Assembly: GCA_020634895.1 (NCBI GenBank)
Contig: JACKAV010000013.1
Span: forward strand, 1 to 59,383
Length of the DNA stretch: 59,383 bases
Direction of reading: 5' to 3'
Source: Anaerolineales bacterium
GTDB lineage: Bacteria; Chloroflexota; Anaerolineae; Anaerolineales; Villigracilaceae
Shown here: positions 8,699 to 16,408 of the stretch, piece after piece
Numbering within the stretch: position 1 is the stretch's first letter
Layout of the letters: each line of letters starts with the position of its first letter
Position numbers and translations under genes: made by a program
Notes under the pieces: model-generated
Databases searched by the model: none
Told to the model about the DNA's origin: nothing
The model's input: the letters and a program-made list of their open reading frames with translations, nothing else

Positions 8699-9398
8699 TG
8701 ATCGGCAGCCGAACGGTCATCCGCCGGACATCGTCTCCGCGCCGCGACAGAACCCGCAGCACCAGCACGCTGACATCGTCGGCGGGACGGTTATCGTCGA
8801 GGCGGACAGCCTGCGCCAGAAGTGCGTCAGCGAGTTCCTGTGGGGTGGGGTCCTGGTCTTCCATCACGGAACGTATCGTGTGACGGACGTCCATGGGTTC
8901 GCCGCGTCGTTCCCCGGCGTGCGAGATTCCGTCTGAAAAAATGACGATGGTCAGCCCGGGCTCGATATTTAGTTCAGTAATGATCGGGCGGACGTTGCGG
9001 GATGTGCCGAGCGAAATGCTTTCTTCTGAATTTGCTTCGATGATATCGCCGCGGCAAATATACATGGGAGCCGGATTGTTGCGTGTAAGCACGATCGTCT
9101 TGCTGTGCATATCCACAGAAGCGATATTGAGTGTGCAGGTCACTTTCCCAGCTTTGTCGGTGAACAGGGCGTCAGAAGCAGCTCTGGCGGCGGCTCCGTC
9201 GCGTACGCCTTCGGCGATCAGGCTGATGACCTTGCGGACTACCATCATCGAAACGGCTTTCGCGCCGCGTCCGCTTGTTTGACCATCTGCCAGAACAACA
9301 GAAATGCCGCCGGTGGGGCGTTCCACAACCTCTAATGTATCCCCGCTTTCGGAAACCGCATATTTATTGATTTTAGCGACTGCGAATTGGATTTCCAT
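8691..9398 (-). CDS. SpoIIE/PP2C-type protein phosphatase
   Basis: 235 residues from the ATG at 9398; the frame stays open to 9446, but that part overlaps the rpmF promoter and is not conserved-looking. The sequence is a stand-alone SpoIIE domain: VVLADGQTSGRGAKAVSMMV near the start (the D-G metal site), LTRNNPAPMYI in the middle, IVIFSDGISHAGE, and DDNRPADDVSVLVLRV at the end, which together carry the metal-binding aspartates. Such enzymes dephosphorylate serine or threonine, often on anti-sigma-factor antagonists. None of those partners is next to it; instead it heads an operon with the RCK protein. No sensor domain, so control must come from elsewhere. Confidence 0.87.
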   Translation of the reverse strand: MEIQFAVAKINKYAVSESGDTLEVVERPTGGISVVLADGQTSGRGAKAVSMMVVRKVISLIAEGVRDGAAARAASDALFTDKAGKVTCTLNIASVDMHSKTIVLTRNNPAPMYICRGDIIEANSEESISLGTSRNVRPIITELNIEPGLTIVIFSDGISHAGERRGEPMDVRHTIRSVMEDQDPTPQELADALLAQAVRLDDNRPADDVSVLVLRVLSRRGDDVRRMTVRLPINA

Positions 9399-9424
9399 GC
9401 TTTGGATTTTACAACGAATTCGGC

Positions 9425-9453
9425 TTGACGTCACTGCCTCATGCATATATAAT
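9425..9453 (+). promoter_or_regulatory. Near-consensus sigma70 promoter of rpmF
   Basis: TTGACG at 9425-9430 and TATAAT at 9448-9453, separated by exactly 17 bases. It is the best promoter in the window and fits a ribosomal protein gene. Confidence 0.9.
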
Positions 9454-9479
9454 CAGCCCGCTTCGTAATAAAACCAAGA

Positions 9480-9501
9480 CAGACGGGCACATGCCCGTCT
9501 G
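9480..9501 (+). other. Leader hairpin before rpmF
   Basis: A perfect inverted repeat with 10-base arms (9480-9489 and 9492-9501) lies between the promoter and the ribosome site of rpmF (AAAGGAGAA, 9512-9520). No T tract follows, so it is not a terminator. It may be a stabiliser or a protein-binding site for feedback. Confidence 0.6.
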
Positions 9502-9526
9502 ATGTATGTATAAAGGAGAACGTTTC

Positions 9527-9727
9527 ATGACACCACATCCAAAGCGCAAACATTCCAAGGGACGCCGTGACCGCCGCCGCGCACATGATGCTTTGCAGAC
9601 CGCCAACCTGGTGACCTGCTCCAACTGCGGAAGCAAACGCCTGCCGCATGTTGTTTGCCCGAACTGCGGTTACTTCAAGGGTCGCGAAGTCATCCAGGTC
9701 AAAAAAGAAAAGAAATCCGAAGAATAA
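9527..9727 (+). CDS. rpmF: 50S ribosomal protein L32
   Basis: 66 residues from the ATG at 9527, set by AAAGGAGAA. The N-terminus MTPHPKRKHSKGRRDRRRAH is the usual basic tail of L32. It is followed by a zinc ribbon CSNCG...CPNCGYFKG, so this is the C+ (zinc-bound) form, and ends in a basic stretch. It is followed by a strong hairpin and then fabD, echoing the common bacterial grouping of rpmF with fatty-acid synthesis genes. Confidence 0.97.
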   Translation: MTPHPKRKHSKGRRDRRRAHDALQTANLVTCSNCGSKRLPHVVCPNCGYFKGREVIQVKKEKKSEE

Positions 9728-9731
9728 TCGC

Positions 9732-9766
9732 AACGGGTCGTGACAATCACGACCCGTTTGTGTTTA
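9732..9766 (+). terminator. Terminator or attenuator between rpmF and fabD
   Basis: A perfect 12-bp stem (9732-9743 with 9747-9758) followed by TTGTGTTT. Because fabD starts only 20 bases further on with no promoter of its own visible, it probably lowers rather than stops read-through. Confidence 0.8.
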
Positions 9767-9785
9767 ATCAGCCAAAGGAGCATTC

Positions 9786-10727
9786 ATGAAACTCGACCCA
9801 AAAACAACCGCATTCTTATTTCCCGGGCAGGGCTCGCAAACCGTCGGCATGGGCAAATCCCTTGCTGAAGAGCACGCCATCGCCCGCGAAACTTTTTCCG
9901 AAGCTGACGCCATCCTTGGCTTTTCCCTCTCCGAATTAATGTGGAATGGACCGGATTCCGACTTAAATGACACGGTCAACACCCAGCCAGCACTCTTCCT
10001 TCACTCCATTGCCTCCTACCGGACCTTTTCCCGCCTCTACCCGGACTTTGAGCCTGCCGCACTTGCCGGGCATTCTCTTGGCGAGTTATCGGCTCTGACC
10101 GCATCTGGAGCCTTATCCTTCGAAGACGGGCTTCGCCTTGTCCGCAAACGCGGCGAATTGATGAAGCGTGCCGGAGAACTCTCCCCAGGCAGCATGGCAG
10201 CCATCCTCGGCTTGGACATTCCCACCCTCGACAAAGTCTGTGCCGAAGCCAGTACCGAAGGCGAATCGGTACAGGTGGCAAACGATAATTGTCCGGGGCA
10301 GGTGGTCATCTCTGGCGCGAAACCCGCCGTGGAACGCGCAATGACAGCCGCAAAGAGTGCCGGAGCCAAACGCGCCTTGCCGCTTGCGGTTTCCATTGCG
10401 GCACATTCGACTCTAATGGCGTCTATTCAAGATGAATGGAATCAGGCAGTGGATTCGGTCACGATGGGCGAGGTGAAAATTCCCGTCATTGGAAATGTTT
10501 ACGCCTCCGTTTTAAAGACCGCCGACAATGCCCGCGCCGACATCAAAGCGCAGATGCAGTCACGCGTCAAATGGACGGACAGCGTCAAGCTTATGGCGGA
10601 GATGGGCGTCCGCTCATTTGTTGAAGCGGGTACAGGCACTGTCCTCGGCGGCTTGGTCAAGCGGATCGCCAGCGATGGCACGAATTATCCGCTGGGAAAC
10701 CCGCAAGATTTTGCAGCGTTGGGATAA
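9786..10727 (+). CDS. fabD: Malonyl-CoA:ACP transacylase
   Basis: 313 residues, the usual FabD size. It moves the malonyl group from CoA to acyl carrier protein to feed fatty-acid elongation. Visible hallmarks are the N-terminal FLFPGQGSQTVGMG, the nucleophile elbow AGHSLGE with Ser97, the active-site His in SIAAHSTLM, and the C-terminal FVEAGTGTVLGGLVKRI. The start has AAAGGAG at good distance. Located behind rpmF and probably partly cotranscribed with it; plsX and fabH, often seen here, are not present. Confidence 0.96.
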   Translation: MKLDPKTTAFLFPGQGSQTVGMGKSLAEEHAIARETFSEADAILGFSLSELMWNGPDSDLNDTVNTQPALFLHSIASYRTFSRLYPDFEPAALAGHSLGELSALTASGALSFEDGLRLVRKRGELMKRAGELSPGSMAAILGLDIPTLDKVCAEASTEGESVQVANDNCPGQVVISGAKPAVERAMTAAKSAGAKRALPLAVSIAAHSTLMASIQDEWNQAVDSVTMGEVKIPVIGNVYASVLKTADNARADIKAQMQSRVKWTDSVKLMAEMGVRSFVEAGTGTVLGGLVKRIASDGTNYPLGNPQDFAALG

Positions 10728-10735
10728 ACCTCTTT

Positions 10736-10803
10736 GTAGGGCGGGTTTTTAACCCGCCATGTGTGAAATACAGAAGAGTGTCAGGCTTTAAGCCTGACCT
10801 ACG
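10736..10803. repeat. REP-like element: two short hairpins in mirror order
   Basis: Two GC-rich hairpins, 10740-10758 and 10780-10798, are framed by GTAGG on the left and CCTAC on the right, so the whole unit is itself a loose palindrome. A single copy of the same type lies at 55569-55592. This resembles REP/BIME elements and may also serve as the fabD 3' end. Confidence 0.65.
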
Positions 10804-10812
10804 AGTGATCTA

Positions 10813-10867
10813 ATCAAAGATGGCAATCGCTTTCCGGTAAAATAAAAGGCGATTGTCATCTTTTGAT
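10813..10867. other. Long imperfect hairpin upstream of the PLD-type lipoprotein
   Basis: Arms of about 18 bases (10813-10830 and 10849-10867) with few mismatches enclose an 18-base loop that contains TAAAAT, a possible -10 box. It could be a terminator of the fabD side or an operator-like structure at the promoter of the next gene. Confidence 0.5.
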
Positions 10868-10887
10868 TCCGGAATGTGAAACCATAT

Positions 10888-12108
10888 ATGAATAAAAAAC
10901 TTGCCGTCATCTTTGCAGCTATTTTTATCGTTTCCTGTTCGCCTGCATATGTTGAAACGCCTTATGAGCCGGTAACCCAAATTCCATTTTATGCCAGCGA
11001 CACGCCTGACCCGATCATTATTCCGATCACAGATACGCCCCAGATCATTGTGCCGATCACCGAAACGCCGTTCATTGACCAGCCTGCGCCCACGGAATCT
11101 GCTCCTGCAAAATGGTGGGAAGTCTACTTTACCGACCCGCTGACGATCAATGACCCGAACAATCCTGCTGGTTCCATCGAAGAGCGGCTGATCTATTTCA
11201 TCAATAACGCGCAGTCGAGCATTCATATCGCATCGTTCGAGTTCAATCTTCCACGAGTGGCGGACGCGTTGATCGCCGCCAAAGCCCGCGGTGTGGACGT
11301 GCGCTGGGTCACCGACGATAAGAATGGGCTGGATATAGATGCGAATCCGAATCGGGGTCAGTTCACCCGTCTGATGGCTGCCGGAGTCGAGGTCAAGGAT
11401 GATGCGGGGCGGTCCGCTTTGATGCACAACAAGTTTTGGATATTCGACCGCAGCATCACGTGGACCGGTTCCACAAACATCACTGTCAATGGGATCTATA
11501 AACAAAATAATAATGTGATTGTCGTCTACTCGCCGGAAGTCGCCTATATTTACGAGCGGGAGTGGGATGAATTGTGGACCGCCCAGCTTGGTCCGCGCGC
11601 ACCTTCGACGGTTAATAATCAATGGGCGATATTGGATGGCACACCGATCCAGGTTTTGTTTTCGTCTGAGGATCACGCTATTGATAACTTGATCGCGTTG
11701 GTCAATGACGCCCAGTCGAGCATCCGTTTTCTGGCTTTCAGCTTTACGGATTATCCCTTGGCGCAAGCCATGATCGCGCGTGCGCAGGCGGGTGTGGACG
11801 TTCAAGGCGTTTTCGAAACTTTTGGCAGTACCAGCACGAGTTCGGAGTTGAAAACATTTTGGTGTGTGAATGTCCCTGTGCGGCAGGATGGCAACGAAAG
11901 CAGTTTTCTGCACGACAAGATTATTATTGTTGACGACAGTATCGTCGTGACAGGCTCGTTGAATTTTTCATCCAATGCCGATGAATCGAATGAAGAGAAT
12001 GTCATCATTATCGATAACCCGGAAATTGCCGCATTGTATATACAGGAATATCAAAAACTTTGGAATCAAGGAATGAGCATTGCGCCGGACGCTTTTACCT
12101 GTGAATAG
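10888..12108 (+). CDS. Lipoprotein with two phospholipase D (HKD) motifs
   Basis: 406 residues from the ATG at 10888; a GTG at 10876 is also possible. The signal peptide ends in lipobox FIVSC (Cys17), so the protein is anchored outside the cytoplasmic membrane. A Pro/Thr-rich linker follows, then two PLD-like domains, each with an intact HxKxxxxD motif (HNKFWIFD and HDKIIIVDD) followed by the usual TGSxN segment. Two HKD motifs in one chain form a complete active site for phosphodiester bonds, in phospholipids or DNA; which one cannot be told. The gene stands alone between a repeat region and the aminotransferase leader. Confidence 0.88.
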   Translation: MNKKLAVIFAAIFIVSCSPAYVETPYEPVTQIPFYASDTPDPIIIPITDTPQIIVPITETPFIDQPAPTESAPAKWWEVYFTDPLTINDPNNPAGSIEERLIYFINNAQSSIHIASFEFNLPRVADALIAAKARGVDVRWVTDDKNGLDIDANPNRGQFTRLMAAGVEVKDDAGRSALMHNKFWIFDRSITWTGSTNITVNGIYKQNNNVIVVYSPEVAYIYEREWDELWTAQLGPRAPSTVNNQWAILDGTPIQVLFSSEDHAIDNLIALVNDAQSSIRFLAFSFTDYPLAQAMIARAQAGVDVQGVFETFGSTSTSSELKTFWCVNVPVRQDGNESSFLHDKIIIVDDSIVVTGSLNFSSNADESNEENVIIIDNPEIAALYIQEYQKLWNQGMSIAPDAFTCE

Positions 12109-12111
12109 CGG

Positions 12112-12117
12112 TATAAT
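12112..12117 (+). promoter_or_regulatory. Possible -10 box for the aminotransferase
   Basis: TATAAT begins 4 bases after the stop codon of the lipoprotein gene; the -35 is weak. If used, the transcript would carry a leader of about 150 bases with two hairpins before the aminotransferase. Confidence 0.45.
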
Positions 12118-12135
12118 TTTCGTATGAATGCATTG

Positions 12136-12156
12136 ACTGACAATCGAATTGTCAGT
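12136..12156 (+). other. Leader hairpin 1 before the aminotransferase
   Basis: A perfect 9-bp stem (12136-12144 with 12148-12156, loop of 3) and no T tract. It precedes the terminator-like hairpin by 26 bases, an arrangement also seen in attenuators. Confidence 0.45.
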
Positions 12157-12182
12157 GCCGCCTTCAGCGGGTATGCAGTTGT

Positions 12183-12222
12183 ATCTGGTCAGAGGAGAAA
12201 AGCCCTGACCAGATTTTATTTT
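12183..12222 (+). terminator. Terminator or attenuator ahead of the aminotransferase
   Basis: A perfect 10-bp stem (12183-12192 with 12205-12214), a 12-base loop holding a GGAG, then TTTATTTT. It either ends the lipoprotein transcript or attenuates read-through into the aminotransferase. Confidence 0.75.
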
Positions 12223-12275
12223 AAGAGAACCTGACAAGTCTCAAAACCCTATAAGGTTTGCGTACAAGGAGAAAC

Positions 12276-13493
12276 ATGAAACTTAGTAAATTGGCAAGTG
12301 AGATCGCCGAATCCCCGACCTTTGCCTTGAACGAAGAGGCGCGGCTTTTACGCGAGCGGGGCGAAGCGGTGATCAATCTGGGTATTGGAGAACCGAAGAA
12401 TAAAACGCCGATCGCGGCTGTACTTTCGTCCGGCGCGAAATTGACGACTGGGGATGTGAAGTACACCCCGCCGGATGGTCTGCCTTCGATGAAAAAAGCG
12501 GTGATCCGCTATACAGAAGAGGCATACAACCGCCTCGTTGCGCCTGAAAATGTGATCGTCACCAATGGAGCAAAGCAGTCTTTATTCAATATTTTTTACT
12601 CCATACTTGACCCGCAGGATGAGGTGATCGTTGTTGCGCCGTACTGGGTTTCGTACCCTGAGATGATAAAGATGTGCATGGGGATTCCGGTCATCGTCAC
12701 GCCGGAAGATGGGACATTCACTCCGCGCTTCGAGGATATCGAGCGGGCAGTGACCTCATCCACGCGGGCGATCATCATCAACAGCCCGAACAATCCTTCC
12801 GGAGCAGTGTATCCGCCTGAATTGATCGAAAAGATCGTGAACCTGTGTGAGAAAAAAGGCATCTTCATGATCTGTGACGATATCTATCACAAGTTGACCT
12901 TCGATGGAGTTACCGCTGTCCCTGCCTGGAATTTTGCAAAAAAGGATATTGAGAGTTCGAATGTGATCGTCGTCAACGGCGTGGCAAAGTTGTACGGCAT
13001 GACCGGTTTCCGCATTGGCTGGGTCGTCGCTCCGCGCAAACTTGTCACTGTCATGACGAATGTTTTGGCGCAGACCACGTCCTGTGTTTCGCCCATTGCG
13101 CAGGCAGCCGCCGAGGGCGCATTGAACGGCTTGCAGTCCGTGGTGGAGGCGCTGCGTTTGCAGATCCAAAACAACCGCGATGTGCTGTTGCAGGAGATGA
13201 AAACCTTCAATGGTGTGCGTCTGATCGAGCCGCATGGGACTTTCTACGTCCTGCCGGATGTGCGGGCTTTCAACAAAAACTCGGTGGAAGTTTCGAAGTT
13301 CCTGCTGAAGAAAGCGATGGTGGTGACCGTTCCCGGCAAGGAATTCGGCATGGAGGGACATATCCGCATTTCGTTTGCAGGGAGCGTGAAGGATATTACC
13401 GAAGGCGTTTCCCGCATCAAGTGGGCGCTTGACTCGACTTCGCCGAACGAAATCTATATTGGTGATAAGAAGCTGGTGAGGGATTGGATGTGA
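12276..13493 (+). CDS. Class I aminotransferase (aspartate aminotransferase-like)
   Basis: 405 residues from the ATG at 12276, set by AAGGAG; the open frame extends 18 bases further up. A fold-type I PLP enzyme: INLGIGEP near residue 35, NGAKQSLFN for cofactor phosphate contacts, INSPNNPSGAVYP, the aspartate/tyrosine segment ICDDIYHKLTFDG, the Schiff-base lysine in NGVAKLYGMTGFRIGW, and the substrate-carboxylate arginine in HIRISFA. The serine normally before the lysine is replaced by Ala. It most likely links oxaloacetate/2-oxoglutarate to aspartate/glutamate. The next gene is pckA, which uses oxaloacetate, so both may handle the same pool. Confidence 0.88.
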   Translation: MKLSKLASEIAESPTFALNEEARLLRERGEAVINLGIGEPKNKTPIAAVLSSGAKLTTGDVKYTPPDGLPSMKKAVIRYTEEAYNRLVAPENVIVTNGAKQSLFNIFYSILDPQDEVIVVAPYWVSYPEMIKMCMGIPVIVTPEDGTFTPRFEDIERAVTSSTRAIIINSPNNPSGAVYPPELIEKIVNLCEKKGIFMICDDIYHKLTFDGVTAVPAWNFAKKDIESSNVIVVNGVAKLYGMTGFRIGWVVAPRKLVTVMTNVLAQTTSCVSPIAQAAAEGALNGLQSVVEALRLQIQNNRDVLLQEMKTFNGVRLIEPHGTFYVLPDVRAFNKNSVEVSKFLLKKAMVVTVPGKEFGMEGHIRISFAGSVKDITEGVSRIKWALDSTSPNEIYIGDKKLVRDWM

Positions 13494-13571
13494 AAAGGTT
13501 GCAAGTGAAAGGTTTTAAAGAACCTTTGACCTGATCCCTTCAACCTGACACCAATCTTTGGAGACTAATCT

Positions 13572-15218
13572 ATGAATAATATACTGAACATCAAAACTCC
13601 CGCCGAAGCGACCGCACAAACGCGCAAAGCGGATTACAACTTATCGAACAATGGAATTGGAAACCTGCGCCTCGCATATTGGAATTTGCCGACCGAAGCT
13701 TTAGTGGAAGAAGCCGTCTTCCGCGGCGAAGGCGCGATGGTTGCTGGCGGCGCGTATGTTGCAAATACCGGCAAGCACACCGCTCGCAGCGCAAACGATA
13801 AGTTCGTCGTCCGGCATGTGGACTCGGAGAATAATATTTGGTGGGGTGTGTATAACCGCCCGTTCGCCGCTGATAAATTCGAAGTGCTTTACGACCGTCT
13901 GCTTGGCTTTTTGCAGGGACGCGATGTCTTTGTACAGGATGTCTATGCGGGCGCGGATGAAGCGTATCGCCTGCCTGTCCGCGTGGTGACCGAGCTTGCA
14001 TGGCACAGTCATTTTGTGCGCAACATGTTCGTCCTGCCGCAGTCGTTGGAGGAATATAAACGCTTCGTGCCAGAGTTTACGGTTGTTGCCATGCCTTCGT
14101 TTAAAGGCGCGCCTGCGGTGGATAGCACCAACAGCGAAACGTTCATCTGTCTATCCTTCGAAAAGAAACTTGCCATCATTGGCAATACTGCTTATGCGGG
14201 CGAGATCAAAAAGTCAGTCTTTACGATCCTGAATTACCTGCTTCCGCTTGAAGGCGTTCTATCGATGCACTGCTCGGCAAATGTGAATCCGGATGACTCT
14301 GATGACGTGGCGCTTTTCTTCGGTTTGAGCGGAACCGGCAAGACGACTCTCTCTGCCGACCCGACTCGCCGCCTCATCGGGGACGATGAGCATGGGTGGA
14401 GCGACGACGGCGTTTTCAACTTTGAAGGCGGATGCTACGCCAAGGTCATCGGTTTGTCTGAATCTGCCGAGCCCGAAATTTACGCGACGACCCATCGCTT
14501 TGGGACGATCCTCGAGAATGTGCCGCACGACCCTGTCACGCGGATGATCGATCTCGATGATGATTCCCTTACTGAGAATACGCGCGCTTCGTATCCGCTG
14601 GAGTTCATTGCGAACGCTGTCCCTGAGAAAAAGGCTGGGCATCCGAAAAATGTCATCCTACTCACGTGCGATGCGAGCGGGGTGATGCCTCCCATCGCGC
14701 GGCTGACTCCCAATCAGGCGTTGTATCAATTCATCAGCGGCTACACATCCAAGGTCGGCGGGACAGAAGTCGGCTTGGGCAAAGAGCCGGAGATCACGTT
14801 CAGCGCCTGCTTTGGCGGACCGTTCATGGTGCATCATCCCTATAAATATGCCGAACTGCTCAAGAATAAGATCGAGCGTTATGGCGTGACGTGCTGGCTG
14901 GTCAACACCGGCTGGGTGGGCGGACCGTACGGCGTGGGCAAGCGTATTTCCATCAAGTACACACGCGCCCTGCTCAATGCCGCGCTGGAAGGCAAGCTGA
15001 ACAGCGTCGAGTTCAAGAAAGACCCCATCTTTGGTTTTGAAGTTCCAAAGACCTGCCCGAACGTGCCGGAAGATGTGCTTGATCCGTCCTCTTCGTGGGG
15101 CGATAAAAAGGAATACGACCGCCGCTATAAAGACCTTGCGATGCGTTTCAAACAAAACTTTGGCAAGTTCGAAGACGGAACCCCGAAGGAAGTAGTGGAG
15201 GCGGGACCGAAAGTATAG
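13572..15218 (+). CDS. pckA: Phosphoenolpyruvate carboxykinase (ATP)
   Basis: 548 residues, usual size for the ATP-dependent enzyme, which converts oxaloacetate and ATP to PEP, CO2 and ADP in gluconeogenesis. The ATP-type P-loop GLSGTGKTT is at residues 251-259, followed by the metal/kinase-2 segment LIGDDEHGW; the substrate segment RGEGAM is at 51-56 and the C-terminal nucleotide contact NTGWVGGPYGVGKRI is clear. The start follows GGAG. It lies behind the aminotransferase with a 78-base gap and ends before a strong 15-bp hairpin. Confidence 0.97.
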   Translation: MNNILNIKTPAEATAQTRKADYNLSNNGIGNLRLAYWNLPTEALVEEAVFRGEGAMVAGGAYVANTGKHTARSANDKFVVRHVDSENNIWWGVYNRPFAADKFEVLYDRLLGFLQGRDVFVQDVYAGADEAYRLPVRVVTELAWHSHFVRNMFVLPQSLEEYKRFVPEFTVVAMPSFKGAPAVDSTNSETFICLSFEKKLAIIGNTAYAGEIKKSVFTILNYLLPLEGVLSMHCSANVNPDDSDDVALFFGLSGTGKTTLSADPTRRLIGDDEHGWSDDGVFNFEGGCYAKVIGLSESAEPEIYATTHRFGTILENVPHDPVTRMIDLDDDSLTENTRASYPLEFIANAVPEKKAGHPKNVILLTCDASGVMPPIARLTPNQALYQFISGYTSKVGGTEVGLGKEPEITFSACFGGPFMVHHPYKYAELLKNKIERYGVTCWLVNTGWVGGPYGVGKRISIKYTRALLNAALEGKLNSVEFKKDPIFGFEVPKTCPNVPEDVLDPSSSWGDKKEYDRRYKDLAMRFKQNFGKFEDGTPKEVVEAGPKV

Positions 15219-15223
15219 GGTAT

Positions 15224-15265
15224 TTGTCTGAGCTTCCGGGATTAGAACCTCGGAAGCTCAGACAA
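15224..15265 (+). other. 15-bp hairpin after pckA, without T tract
   Basis: A perfect stem (15224-15238 with 15251-15265) with a 12-base loop begins 6 bases after the pckA stop. What follows is A-rich, not T-rich, so it is not a standard terminator; it may protect the 3' end of the mRNA. Confidence 0.6.
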
Positions 15266-15294
15266 CGAGAAGAAAAACCACTCAACTCTGATGA

Positions 15295-15474
15295 TATAAT
15301 TTTCCCATCGCATGTGTAGCAGGGCGGATGATAGACGAAGGGACGCTTTTCCACTCAACGCCTGGATGTTACAAAAACTATCATGCTGTTTTACCCACCC
15401 GCCTGATGATGGACATCTAGCGGATTTTAGCAGCGGCGCCGGAAACGAACGGCGCGCTTATATCCAGGAGAAAA
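15295..15474 (+). promoter_or_regulatory. -10 box and long leader of the RNA-binding protein gene
   Basis: TATAAT at 15295-15300 stands about 175 bases before the ATG at 15475. The stretch between has no gene. If the promoter is right, the mRNA has an unusually long 5' leader with a GC-rich inverted segment shortly before the ribosome site (around 15433-15460). Long leaders are common for cold-induced RNA-binding proteins. Confidence 0.45.
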
Positions 15475-15816
15475 ATGGAATACAAACTTTACGTAGGAAA
15501 CCTGCCTTATGATGTCACGGAGACCGATATACAGGCAATGTTCGCCGAAGTCGGTGCGGTCAAATCGGTGGCGCTGATCAAGGACAAGTTCTCGGGTCAA
15601 TCCAAGGGGTTCGCCTTTGTCGAGATGGAAAACCAGGCGGATATGGATAAAGCCATCGCCACACTCAATGGCAGGGACGTCAAGGGGCGCGCCATGACGG
15701 TAAATGTTGCCCGTCCGCGCGAAGAACGGCGTGATTTTGGCGGCGGCAATCGCGGCGGCGGGAATTATTCCGGCGACCGCAAGCGCAAGTCCGGCAACAA
15801 CCGCAGACAGTATTAG
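15475..15816 (+). CDS. RRM-type RNA-binding protein with Gly/Arg-rich tail
   Basis: 113 residues: one RNA recognition motif with RNP2 LYVGNL (residues 5-10) and RNP1 KGFAFVEM (44-51), then a Gly/Arg/Asn-rich tail. This layout matches the short RRM proteins of cyanobacteria and many other bacteria, often induced by cold and acting as RNA chaperones. The start is set by CAGGAG. It has its own promoter box, long leader and terminator, so it is a single-gene unit. Confidence 0.92.
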   Translation: MEYKLYVGNLPYDVTETDIQAMFAEVGAVKSVALIKDKFSGQSKGFAFVEMENQADMDKAIATLNGRDVKGRAMTVNVARPREERRDFGGGNRGGGNYSGDRKRKSGNNRRQY

Positions 15817-15821
15817 AACGA

Positions 15822-15862
15822 AAAACTCCCCGCATGAAATGTATGCAGGGAGTTTTTTATTT
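15822..15862 (+). terminator. Terminator after the RRM gene
   Basis: A stem of about 13 pairs (arms AAAACTCCC-GCAT and the mate ending 15855, one unpaired base on each side), followed by six T. It also lies at the 3' end of the convergent lipoprotein gene and may serve both. Confidence 0.85.
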
Positions 15863-16221
15863 CAGTACGCGCCTGAGCATTTCCATTCGTCTTCGGGGCT
15901 GTAGATGCAAACATTGATGCCGGGACCGGCATATTCAAATGCGAGCATAAAACTTCCCTCCACTGGGTCGTAACGGATCGGGTAATTGTTCACCTCTTGC
16001 GGAACGGTTGCGAGGTACTCAGGGGTCAACTCGTTTAGTGTCTCAGGATAAGCACCCTTGTCATTGTGGTAACGTTCCAGTGCATCCACGATTGGGGTGC
16101 AAACCGCATATCCCTGTTCGGCTTTCTCCCCCACACCCGGCGGCTCGTCCACCGAACAGGAGGAAAGAAATAAGATGAACATGATGCTAAGTAGAAGGAG
16201 TTTGGGAAAGTGTTTTTTCAT
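15862..16221 (-). CDS. Small lipoprotein with GspG-like (pseudopilin) domain
   Basis: 119 residues. The signal peptide ends in a lipobox-like LSSC with Cys22. The mature part contains LERYHNDKGAYPETLNELTPEYL, the segment typical of the C-terminal domain of type II secretion major pseudopilins (GspG), followed by a small beta domain. The usual N-terminal pilin helix and cleavage site are absent, so it is not a pilin subunit but a lipid-anchored protein using the same fold. Function unknown. Convergent with the RRM gene. Confidence 0.7.
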   Translation of the reverse strand: MKKHFPKLLLLSIMFILFLSSCSVDEPPGVGEKAEQGYAVCTPIVDALERYHNDKGAYPETLNELTPEYLATVPQEVNNYPIRYDPVEGSFMLAFEYAGPGINVCIYSPEDEWKCSGAY

Positions 16222-16261
16222 ATTGACATTTTACCCTTCTAAAATAACATGAATAATGTGT

Positions 16262-16365
16262 AACTGTTCTTAAATCACAGATCACTGATAAACGGGATGG
16301 CGGGATCCGTTTGAGGAAATTCGCTTTCCAATCTGTGTGAATCTGTGTCCATCTGTGGTGAATTT
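16262..16365. repeat. Intergenic repeat of the 'ATCTGTGT' type
   Basis: The region upstream of the lipoprotein contains repeated ATCTGTG units near 16330-16358 and their complement (CACAGATCACTGAT) near 16276. Similar tracts lie at 48631-48700, 53338-53396 and 57166-57302. Confidence 0.5.
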
Positions 16366-16371
16366 TATAAT

Positions 16372-16401
16372 AACAGCCCCGTGAAATTTCACGGGGCTGT
16401 T
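16372..16401 (-). terminator. Terminator of the SET-domain gene
   Basis: A perfect 30-base inverted repeat (15-base arms meeting at 16386/16387) lies 8 bases past the stop of the SET-domain gene. The flanks are A/T-rich on both sides, so it could work in either direction. Confidence 0.8.
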
Positions 16402-16408
16402 TGTACTT

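Noticed and set aside
10810..11913. Long open frame on the minus strand opposite the PLD-type lipoprotein
   Set aside because: The plus strand has signal peptide, lipobox and two HKD motifs; the reverse frame is rich in Arg/Ile without any motif.
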